A stretch of DNA of 5,274 nucleotides from the NCBI GenBank assembly GCA_021785335.1, contig JAJYFW010000167.1:1-5274 (forward strand), written 5' to 3'. Positions within the stretch are counted from its first letter, which is position 1; each line of letters opens with the position of its first letter. The notes under the pieces were generated by a model that worked only from the letters and a program-made list of their open reading frames with translations, had not been told where the DNA came from and ran no database searches. Position numbers and translations under genes: made by a program. The DNA comes from Pseudomonadota bacterium. Lineage in GTDB: Bacteria > Pseudomonadota > Alphaproteobacteria > Acetobacterales > Acetobacteraceae. Shown one piece after another: positions 1 to 5,274 of the stretch.

Positions 1-360
1 CTCGCCGGCGGCGAGGGCGACGAGCACCCGGTCCTGCGCCACGTATTCGTCGCCGGCCTTGTTCGCGGCGGCCTGGGCGGCGTCCAGCACCCGCACCAGC
101 GGCGGCGTGATCTGCGGCTGGCCGGCACCGCCGCCCTGCACCTTCGGCAGCTTCGCCAGCGCCGCCTCGACGGCGTTGCGCGCGACACGGTCGTCGCCGC
201 CAGCGGCCTTGATCAGGCCGGCAGCGGCGCCCTCCTCGTCGTCGAGCATCGCCTTGAGCAGGTGCTCGGGCGTGAGTTGCTGGTGATATTCGCGGATCGC
301 GATCGTCTGCGCTGCCTGGATGAACCCGCGCACGCGGTCGGTGAATTTCTCGATGTCCAT
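1..360 (-). CDS. clpB: ATP-dependent chaperone ClpB, N-terminal part (truncated by window edge)
   Basis: ClpB is the cytoplasmic Hsp100 AAA+ disaggregase that works with DnaK/DnaJ/GrpE to resolubilise heat-aggregated proteins. Only the first 120 codons lie in the window. The protein begins MDIEKFTDRVRGFIQAAQ and continues through QQLTPEHLLKAMLDDEEG to YVAQDRVLVALAAGE. This is the Clp N-terminal (R) domain, with its first repeat at about residues 17-70 and the second starting near residue 80. Both AAA+ modules and the coiled-coil middle domain would lie beyond position 1. The ATG at 360-358 fits the usual ClpB start and has a Shine-Dalgarno AAGGGA (forward 368-373) 7 nt upstream. The gene is divergent from the MOSC gene. 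A heat-shock-type promoter lies about 80 nt upstream of the start codon. Nothing suggests disruption in the visible part. ClpA/ClpC is the only serious alternative; the N-terminal sequence matches ClpB better. Confidence 0.94.
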   Translation of the reverse strand, partial: MDIEKFTDRVRGFIQAAQTIAIREYHQQLTPEHLLKAMLDDEEGAAAGLIKAAGGDDRVARNAVEAALAKLPKVQGGGAGQPQITPPLVRVLDAAQAAANKAGDEYVAQDRVLVALAAGE

Positions 361-394
361 CGTCCTGTCCCTTCATAAGGCGACCGGCCCTACC

Positions 395-422
395 CCGCCC
401 CTGCAACGAGGCGACGGGGCGG
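395..422 (-). other. Inverted repeat in the predicted clpB mRNA leader
   Basis: CCGCCCC (395-401) and GGGGCGG (416-422) form a perfect 7-bp GC-only inverted repeat with a 14-nt loop. If the predicted heat-shock promoter is used, this hairpin would sit close to the 5' end of clpB mRNA, about 21 nt before the Shine-Dalgarno sequence. It could stabilise the transcript, or it could be a chance pairing in GC-rich DNA. No uridine tract follows it on either strand, so it does not look like an intrinsic terminator, and it does not sequester the ribosome-binding site as a ROSE-type thermometer would. Confidence 0.25.
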
Positions 423-438
423 CTATCCCGTGCCCAGG

Positions 439-467
439 AAATGGGCAATGCTGCCGCGCCGCTCAAG
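439..467 (-). promoter_or_regulatory. Predicted RpoH (sigma32) heat-shock promoter of clpB
   Basis: Read on the minus strand, CTTGAGC (forward 461-467) is followed by 14 nt and then GCCCATTT (forward 439-446). The sigma32 consensus is about CTTGAAA, a 13-15 nt spacer, then CCCCATnT, so five of seven -35 positions and all but the first -10 position agree. It points toward clpB, a classic RpoH regulon member. It would start transcription near 432, leaving a leader of roughly 70 nt. The call is by eye, with no statistical score. No CIRCE repeat (HrcA operator) was seen in the same interval. Confidence 0.62.
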
Positions 468-495
468 AGGGATCCCGTCGACTTGGGACGATATC

Positions 496-1251
496 GTGCG
501 AATTGAACGCCTCTACCGCTACCCCGTGAAGGGCCTGACCGCCGAGGCGCTGGAGGAGGCGCAGGTCGAGCCCGGGCGGGCTATTCCCTGGGACCGTGCC
601 TTCGCGCTGGCTCAGGGCGACTCCCTGTTCGATCCGGAACAGCCGGGCTGGCGGCCGAAGACGGAGTTCATGTGCCTGCGCGCCAACGCCGCCGTGGCGG
701 CGCTGCGCTCCAGCTTCGATCCCGCGACGGGCAGGCTGCTGATCCTGGCGCCGGGTGGCGCGCGTCTCTCGGAGAACGCACTGTCGGCCGAGGGGCGGGA
801 GCGTATCGGCGCCTGGCTCACGGCGTATCTCGGCGCCGAGGCGCGGGGCGCGCCACGTTTCCACCACGTCGACGGCCACAGCTTCGGCGACCAGAAACGG
901 CAAGTGGTTTCGCTCATCAACCTCGCGAGCCTCGCCGATTACGAGGCCAAGCTCGGCGCCCGCCGGCACAAGCGCCGCTTCCGCGCCAATATATGGTTTG
1001 ACGGCGCGGCGCCGATGAGCGAGCGCGAATGGGTCGGGCGGGAGCTGCTGGTGGGGTCCGCGCGCCTGCGTGTCACCCGCACGATCACCCGCTGTCCCGC
1101 CACCGAGGTGAACCCGCTTACCGCCGAGCGCGATGCCGACCCCGTTGCGGAACTGAAGCGCCTCTATGGGCATACCGATCTCGGCATCCATGCCGAGGTC
1201 GTTGAGGCCGGCCGCATCGCAGCGGGCGACGCGATCGAACTTCTTTCCTGA
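496..1251 (+). CDS. MOSC domain-containing protein (MOSC N-terminal beta-barrel plus MOSC domain)
   Basis: MOSC proteins relate to the C-terminal domain of molybdenum cofactor sulfurases and to mARC/YcbX enzymes, which handle sulfur or bind Mo cofactor through a conserved cysteine. The 251-residue product starts RIERLYRYPVKGL, typical of the MOSC N-terminal beta-barrel (about residues 1-95). The MOSC domain follows, with VVSLIN at 137-142 and the signature TRCPATEVNPLTAERD around the conserved Cys200. It ends in the usual HAEVVEAGRIAAGDAIELL. There is no ferredoxin-like 2Fe-2S extension as in YcbX, and no signal peptide. The GTG at 496 was chosen because homology begins there and GGGA lies 7 nt upstream. 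An in-frame ATG at 448, preceded by AGGAA, would add 16 residues of non-conserved sequence. It lies 18 bp before the hydrolase gene and is probably cotranscribed with it. The substrate is unknown. Confidence 0.88.
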   Translation: MRIERLYRYPVKGLTAEALEEAQVEPGRAIPWDRAFALAQGDSLFDPEQPGWRPKTEFMCLRANAAVAALRSSFDPATGRLLILAPGGARLSENALSAEGRERIGAWLTAYLGAEARGAPRFHHVDGHSFGDQKRQVVSLINLASLADYEAKLGARRHKRRFRANIWFDGAAPMSEREWVGRELLVGSARLRVTRTITRCPATEVNPLTAERDADPVAELKRLYGHTDLGIHAEVVEAGRIAAGDAIELLS

Positions 1252-1269
1252 CGTCACGCCGGAGCGACG

Positions 1270-2211
1270 ATGAGCACGTATGCCAGCCTCGATCCCGATG
1301 CACAGCGCGTGCTGGAGATGATCCGCGCTGCCAACCGCCCGCCTTATGAGACGCTCACGCCGGCGGAGGCGCGGGCGGTGCAGGTCGCCGCCATGCCCAT
1401 CCTGCAGCCGGACAAGGTCGAGGTTGCCGAGACGCGCGACGTGATGGCGGACGGCGTGCCGTGCCGGCTGTACCGCCCGCGCGGGTCGTCAGCGGACGAT
1501 GTGCTGCCTTGTCTCGTCTTCCTCCATGGCGGCGGCTGGATGATCGGCTCGGTCGAGGTCTACGACGGTGTATGCCGCAGGCTTGCCAACGACGCCGGCG
1601 TCGCCGTCGTTTCGGTCGAGTACCGGATGGCCCCGGAGCACCTTTATCCCGCGGCGGTGGAGGATTCCGCCATCGCCACACGCTGGGTCGCGCGGGAGGC
1701 GGCCTCGCTTGGCGTCGACCCCGCGCGGCTCGCGGTCGGCGGGGACAGCGCCGGCGGCAATCTCTCGGCGGTGCTGGCGCTGATGGCGCGCGACGGCACG
1801 GTGCCGAAGCTTGCCTTTCAGCTGTTGATCTATCCCGCCACCGACATGACGATGCGGCTGCCGGCCTATCAGCGCATTACCGCGGACTTTCCGCTCACCG
1901 CCGCGACGGCGCGCTGGTTCCGCGACACCTATATTCCGGATCCCGCGCGATGGACGGAATGGCACGCCTCGCCGCTACGCGCCGCGAGCCTCGCGGGGGT
2001 GGCACCGGCCTTCGTGCTCACCGCCGGCTACGATCCGCTGGTGGACGAGGGCATCGCCTACGCGAGGCGGCTGGAGCACGAAGGGGTGCGCGTGACGCTG
2101 GTGCACATGGCCGACCAGATGCACGGCTTCCTTACCATGGGCCGCATTGTGCGCGCGGCGGACACGGCGCTGCTGCACTGCGCCTCGGCGCTGCGCGCGG
2201 GATTGCGCTGA
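1270..2211 (+). CDS. Alpha/beta hydrolase, hormone-sensitive lipase (family IV) type esterase
   Basis: This is a predicted cytoplasmic carboxylesterase of the alpha/beta hydrolase fold-3 group (bacterial HSL, lipase family IV), 313 residues, the normal length. The oxyanion-hole motif HGGGW is at residues 86-90. The nucleophile elbow GDSAGG at 158-163 gives Ser160. YDPLVDEG supplies the acid Asp255, and MHGF supplies His285, so the catalytic triad is complete. The first 50 residues resemble the helical cap that covers the active site in this family. The ATG at 1270 has GGAG at 1261-1264, 5 nt upstream. The gene follows the MOSC gene by 18 bp, which indicates cotranscription. It converges on the 3-hydroxyacyl-CoA dehydrogenase gene with 3 bp between stops. 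The true substrate cannot be read from sequence; short-chain acyl esters are usual for the family. Confidence 0.92.
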   Translation: MSTYASLDPDAQRVLEMIRAANRPPYETLTPAEARAVQVAAMPILQPDKVEVAETRDVMADGVPCRLYRPRGSSADDVLPCLVFLHGGGWMIGSVEVYDGVCRRLANDAGVAVVSVEYRMAPEHLYPAAVEDSAIATRWVAREAASLGVDPARLAVGGDSAGGNLSAVLALMARDGTVPKLAFQLLIYPATDMTMRLPAYQRITADFPLTAATARWFRDTYIPDPARWTEWHASPLRAASLAGVAPAFVLTAGYDPLVDEGIAYARRLEHEGVRVTLVHMADQMHGFLTMGRIVRAADTALLHCASALRAGLR

Positions 2212-2214
2212 GGG

Positions 2215-3186
2215 CTATTTCGGCCGGGCGAGCAGGCCGAGGTGGTCGAGCAGGTCGGCGAGCTTGGCGAAGGTCTGGCGCCGGTATTCGTCCATGTCGC
2301 GGCCCTTCCAGTCGTAGAAGCCTTCGCCGGTGCGCGGGCCGATGCGGCCCTCGCGCATGTTGTCCACGACGACCTGGGGCGGCTCGAAGCGCGGCGCCGA
2401 TAGTGCGTCCCTAAGGTAGTTGGCGGCGTAATAGAGGATGTCGCCGCCGCCGTAGTCGACGAACTCCAGGAGGCCGAGCACGGCGAAGCGCGGGCCGAAG
2501 CCGGTGCGGATCGCGGTGTCGACCGCCTCCGGCGTCGCCACGCCCTCGGTCACGATGCGTGCGGCCTCATTCATCGCGAGGGCCTGGATGCGCGGCACGA
2601 TGAAGCCGGGCGCGGCCTTGCAGCGCACCGGCACCTTGCCCGCCTCGCGCAGCAGCGCCTCCATCCGCAGGAGCACCGCCTCCTCGGTGCCGGTGCCGGG
2701 GCTCACCTCGACCAGCGGGATGAGGAAGGCGGGGTTGAGCCAGTGCGTATTGAGGAAACGGTGCGGGTGCGTGACGAACTTAGCGAGCGCCTCGATGTCG
2801 AAGGTGGAGGTGGTGGAGGCGATCGGCACGTCGCGGCCGGCATGGGACGCGATGCGGGCAAAGGCGGCTTCCTTCTGCGCCATGACCTCGGGCACCGCCT
2901 CGAAGACGGCGTCCGCGCGCGCGAGCGCCGCGTCCGCCGCGTCGCCCGCCGTGAGCGACAGGCGGTCCAGCATCAGGGCCTGGTGCTCGGCGTCGATGCG
3001 GCCGATCTGGCGCATCACGCCGATGCCGTGCGCGATCTCCGCGTGTGCTGCCTGCAACGCTCCGCGTGCCTCGGCCTCGGTGCGGGGCTTCACGTCGAGC
3101 AGGTCGACCTCGAAGCCGGTATGCAGGAAGGCGTGCGCCATGCCGCGGCCCATGCGGCCGGGGCCGACGATCGCGATGCGCGTCAT
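2215..3186 (-). CDS. 3-hydroxyacyl-CoA dehydrogenase family protein (short 3-hydroxybutyryl-CoA dehydrogenase-like)
   Basis: NAD-dependent oxidation of a 3-hydroxy group, classically 3-hydroxyacyl-CoA to 3-ketoacyl-CoA. The 323-residue product has an N-terminal Rossmann domain with GPGRMG at 8-13 and Asp31 at the end of beta-2, which favours NAD over NADP. The catalytic region THWLNPAFLIPLVEV gives His148 and Glu160, the expected His/Glu pair. The C-terminal helical domain starts near residue 191 (PGFIVPRIQALAMNEA) and ends with the typical TGEGFYDW at 286-293. There is no fused crotonase, so it is not a FadB/FadJ-type protein. The ATG at 3186 overlaps the upstream stop as ATGA and has GAAGG 6 nt upstream. 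The frame stays open further upstream to 3480, but that extension is arginine-rich nonsense lying over the preceding gene. HWLNP instead of HFFNP places it in a side branch whose members may act on non-standard substrates; L-carnitine dehydrogenase is a known relative of the superfamily. Confidence 0.9.
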   Translation of the reverse strand: MTRIAIVGPGRMGRGMAHAFLHTGFEVDLLDVKPRTEAEARGALQAAHAEIAHGIGVMRQIGRIDAEHQALMLDRLSLTAGDAADAALARADAVFEAVPEVMAQKEAAFARIASHAGRDVPIASTTSTFDIEALAKFVTHPHRFLNTHWLNPAFLIPLVEVSPGTGTEEAVLLRMEALLREAGKVPVRCKAAPGFIVPRIQALAMNEAARIVTEGVATPEAVDTAIRTGFGPRFAVLGLLEFVDYGGGDILYYAANYLRDALSAPRFEPPQVVVDNMREGRIGPRTGEGFYDWKGRDMDEYRRQTFAKLADLLDHLGLLARPK

Positions 3187-4274
3187 CGCGCGCCTTCGGC
3201 GAGGAGGCGGCGCAGCGCAGCGCGGTCCATGCCGGCGACTCCCATCGCCGCAACGGTGCGGCCGGTGCGGGTGAAATCCTCGCCGATCGCTGCGCCCGCC
3301 ACGGCGAGCAGGCCGCTCGCGACCGGCATCGGAACGCCTGCCCAGGCGCCGAGCGAGGCCAGAAGGGCGAGCCCGCAGGCGACGTCCTCGCGCATGTAGC
3401 GATGCGTTGCGAGATCGATATGTTCGCGCCAGTCGGCGCTGTCCACGAGCTGGGTGTGCCCGCGCCTGCCGTACATCCACTCATCGCCGTCGGTCCTGTA
3501 GTGGTCGGCGAGCGGGAAATGCGGCGCGCCGTAGCCCAACGCCTCGCGCAGGCGTATGCGCTCGGCATCCAGCACGTCGGTCACGCGGCGGATCGCCGGC
3601 TGCGTGCCCTCGTTGTGGATGTCCCAGCGCTCGAAATGCTGCAGCGGCCCCGCATTCATCGTGATGAGCGGCGGGTGGATGATCGGGCCGGCGTTCATCA
3701 GCGCGCCGTCGAGCCCGTCGGCGAGGCGCTCGATCGCGGGAAAGGCCGCCGTCAGCACCGGCAAGGCCGCCGGCGCCAGGCGCGCGGGGTGCACGCCGGT
3801 GGGGAGTCTGGTCGCCCGCACGCGGATGGCGATGCGGGTGCCGGTCTCGGTGTGGTGCAGGCGGCAGAGCCAGGGCAGCGTGCCCGACTCGGCGTAGGCA
3901 ACTTCGGACTGGTTGCCGGCCGCGCGCACCGCCTGGTCCATGAGCAGCGTGCCCCAGGTGCCTGGCGGCAGGAACACGACCTGCCCGTCGCGCAGCAGCG
4001 GCGCGAGGCGGCGAGCGAGATCGCCCTGGGCGAAGGCGGGGACGGGGGCCACGATCAGCGCGGCGCCGCGCACTGCGTCCGCGAGGTCGTCGGTGGCGCC
4101 GAAGGAGACGTGGCGCAGGCCCGCCCCGTCCAGGAGTTCGATGCCGCCCGAGGCCAGCACCGTGGCGAGGGCCGTGCGCTCGCGCCGCCACAGCACCACC
4201 TCGTGTCCCGCGAGGGCGAGGTCCGCCGCCGCTGCGTGGCTGCCGTTGCCGCCGCCCAGGACCGCAATGCGCAT
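3183..4274 (-). CDS. NAD/NADP octopine/nopaline dehydrogenase family protein (opine dehydrogenase-like)
   Basis: Members of this family reductively condense an amino acid with a 2-oxoacid, or catalyse the reverse oxidation, using NAD(P)H. The 363-residue length is close to that of the Arthrobacter enzyme (about 360). The N-terminal Rossmann domain opens MRIAVLGGGNGSHAAAADLA (GGGNGSHA at 7-14), a hallmark of this group. The octopine-dehydrogenase domain begins near residue 185, with NAGPIIHPP at 194-202 giving the candidate catalytic His200. HRYMREDVACGL at 290-301 gives the partner Asp297. The ATG at 4274 follows the upstream stop by 3 bp, with a GGGGG Shine-Dalgarno (4286-4282) inside the last codons of the upstream gene. 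Its own stop overlaps the next start by 4 bp, suggesting translational coupling. No opine catabolism or transport genes are visible here, and no metallophore genes. The substrate is therefore open; ketopantoate reductase and glycerol-3-phosphate dehydrogenase share only the Rossmann half. Confidence 0.87.
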   Translation of the reverse strand: MRIAVLGGGNGSHAAAADLALAGHEVVLWRRERTALATVLASGGIELLDGAGLRHVSFGATDDLADAVRGAALIVAPVPAFAQGDLARRLAPLLRDGQVVFLPPGTWGTLLMDQAVRAAGNQSEVAYAESGTLPWLCRLHHTETGTRIAIRVRATRLPTGVHPARLAPAALPVLTAAFPAIERLADGLDGALMNAGPIIHPPLITMNAGPLQHFERWDIHNEGTQPAIRRVTDVLDAERIRLREALGYGAPHFPLADHYRTDGDEWMYGRRGHTQLVDSADWREHIDLATHRYMREDVACGLALLASLGAWAGVPMPVASGLLAVAGAAIGEDFTRTGRTVAAMGVAGMDRAALRRLLAEGAR

Positions 4275-4277
4275 CCG

Positions 4278-5274
4278 CTAGCCCCCGATCCGCGTGCGCG
4301 CGAGCGCCGCGCCGGCTGACAGCGCCTGCAGTTTCGCCCGCGCGACGCGCCTTCCCATCGGCGCCATGCCGCAATTGGTGCAGGCGACGATGCGGTGCGG
4401 CGCCACGTGCCGCGCCGCCAGTTCCAGCGTCGCCGCCACCTGCTCGGGTGTCTCCACCACGTCGCTCGCGACGTCGATCACGCCCACCAGCACGTCCTTG
4501 CCCGGCAGCAATGCCATCAACTCCGGCGGCACCCTGGAGTTGATGCATTCGAGCGAGACCTGGCCGATGGAGCTTTTCGCCAGTGCCGGGAACACCGTCT
4601 CGTACTGCCGCCAAGATTCGCCGAGCGTGCCCTTCCAGGCGCGGTTGGCGTCGATGCCGTAGCCGTAGCAGATGTGCACGCAGGTCGCGGCGTTGACGCC
4701 GGCGGCGGCTCGTTCCAGTGCCGCAACGCCCCACTCCGCGGCCTCCGCGAGGTAGACGTTGAAGGCCGGCTCGTCGAACTGGATCACGTCGATCCCGTCG
4801 GCGGCAAGTGCCCGCGCCTCCTGGTTGAGGAGATCGGCGAAGGCGACGGCCATGCGCACGCGGTCGCCGTAATAGGCATCGGCCAGCGTGTCGACGAGCG
4901 TCATCGGGCCGGGCAGGGTGAACTTGATCCGCCGTCCGGTCGCCGCGCGCATGATCCGCGCCTCGGTCTCGTGCACACGCCCGCGCAGACCCAGGGGCCC
5001 CACCACGGTCGGGCACAGCGCCTCGTAGCGGTTGTTGCGGATGCCGATCTTCTGCTTGCGCTCGAAGTCGATGCCGTCCACCTGGGCGAGGAATCCGTGC
5101 ACGAAGTGCTGGCGTGATTGTTCGCCATCCGTTACGATATCGAGCCCCGCCGCCTCCTGCTCCTTGAGCCAGAGCAATGTAGCGTCGCGCTTGGCGTCGG
5201 CCAGCGCCTCGCCGGTGGCGCGCCATTCGGGCCACAGCTTGCCGGTCTCGGCGAGCCAGGCCGGCTTGGGCAGC
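4278..5274 (-). CDS. Single-domain MetE-like (cobalamin-independent) methionine synthase, 5' end cut by window edge
   Basis: A zinc enzyme of the MetE C-terminal (Meth_synt_2) family, expected to transfer a methyl group to homocysteine. The frame is open from the TAG at 4280-4278 to the right edge, giving 331 visible residues starting LPKPAWLAETGKLWPEW. Family members start with a GSLPKP- or GSYPRP-like segment, so only about ten residues are missing. The zinc ligands are all present in visible numbering: His200 and Cys202 in VHICYGYG, Glu242 in SLEC, and Cys301 in TNCGMAP. The N-terminal half of full-length MetE, needed to use polyglutamylated methyl-tetrahydrofolate, is absent, so this is a core-type protein. 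DGEQSRQHF, PGPMTLVD and QFDEPAF are other recognisable family blocks. From memory it resembles the folate-independent MesD group. It is the first visible gene of the operon. A TTG at 5177 could be mistaken for a start, but conserved sequence continues upstream. Confidence 0.88.
   Translation of the reverse strand, partial: LPKPAWLAETGKLWPEWRATGEALADAKRDATLLWLKEQEAAGLDIVTDGEQSRQHFVHGFLAQVDGIDFERKQKIGIRNNRYEALCPTVVGPLGLRGRVHETEARIMRAATGRRIKFTLPGPMTLVDTLADAYYGDRVRMAVAFADLLNQEARALAADGIDVIQFDEPAFNVYLAEAAEWGVAALERAAAGVNAATCVHICYGYGIDANRAWKGTLGESWRQYETVFPALAKSSIGQVSLECINSRVPPELMALLPGKDVLVGVIDVASDVVETPEQVAATLELAARHVAPHRIVACTNCGMAPMGRRVARAKLQALSAGAALARTRIGG

Noticed and set aside
463..1257. Minus-strand open frame antisense to the MOSC gene
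   Set aside because: No recognisable motif. The plus-strand frame has conserved MOSC signatures, so this is a shadow.
2220..2240. Inverted repeat TCGGCC-N9-GGCCGA near the convergent junction as a terminator
   Set aside because: The stem is only 6 bp, lies inside the last codons of the dehydrogenase gene, and no T-run follows on either strand.
3187..3480. N-terminal extension of the 3-hydroxyacyl-CoA dehydrogenase frame by 98 codons
   Set aside because: The extension is arginine-rich nonsense overlapping the preceding gene, whereas the ATG at 3186 opens directly with the Rossmann fold and has a good Shine-Dalgarno sequence.
3045..4319. Long plus-strand open frame antisense to the opine dehydrogenase-like gene
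   Set aside because: The composition is low-complexity and rich in Arg, Gly and Ala, no domain is recognisable, and the opposite strand carries a conserved protein with intact motifs.
5175..5177. TTG as the start codon of the MetE-like gene
   Set aside because: Another 32 in-frame codons to the window edge encode the conserved family N-terminus (LPKPAWLAE and following), so the true start is beyond 5274.
3481..5235. Very long open frame (584 codons) on the minus strand in another frame
   Set aside because: The translation is arginine/glycine/alanine-rich and matches no family. It overlaps two clearly conserved genes and is the usual out-of-frame openness of GC-rich DNA.
3183..5274. Opine metallophore (staphylopine/pseudopaline-like) biosynthesis cluster
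   Set aside because: No nicotianamine-synthase-like gene or metallophore transporter is visible, and the dehydrogenase looks like the octopine/nopaline family, not the metallophore-type one.

Overview
The window reads as chromosomal DNA of a GC-rich proteobacterium, most likely an alphaproteobacterium. The clpB N-terminus and the other proteins look typical of that class, third codon positions are strongly G/C, and genes are packed with gaps of a few bases or short overlaps. No RNA genes, insertion sequences, CRISPR arrays or transfer signatures were seen. Six protein-coding genes fill nearly the whole window. The only intergenic stretch of note is the 135-bp divergent region at 361-495.

Layout: (1) Positions 1-360, minus strand: the first 120 codons of the disaggregase gene clpB, running off the left edge. 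Upstream of it, at 439-467, is a good match to a heat-shock (RpoH/sigma32) promoter, with a small inverted repeat in the predicted leader. (2) Positions 496-2211, plus strand: a two-gene unit of a MOSC-domain protein (likely molybdenum-cofactor sulfurtransferase-like or mARC/YcbX-like) followed after 18 bp by an alpha/beta hydrolase of the hormone-sensitive-lipase family. (3) Positions 2215-5274, minus strand: three genes, in transcription order a single-domain MetE-like methionine synthase (5' end off the right edge), an opine (octopine/nopaline-type) dehydrogenase-like protein, and a short 3-hydroxyacyl-CoA dehydrogenase-family protein. These are separated by 3 bp and then overlap by 4 bp (ATGA), so they almost certainly form one operon. 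The two transcription units converge at 2211/2215 with only 3 bp between stop codons.

The most interesting part is the right-hand operon. It joins a homocysteine-type methyltransferase that keeps all zinc ligands, a dehydrogenase family that normally reduces imines formed from an amino acid and a 2-oxoacid, and a 3-hydroxyacyl dehydrogenase. I cannot assign this combination to a pathway I know. The methyltransferase resembles, from memory, the folate-independent MesD group, and the operon may serve an undescribed methionine or amino-acid-derivative pathway. That is inference; the individual family assignments are well supported.
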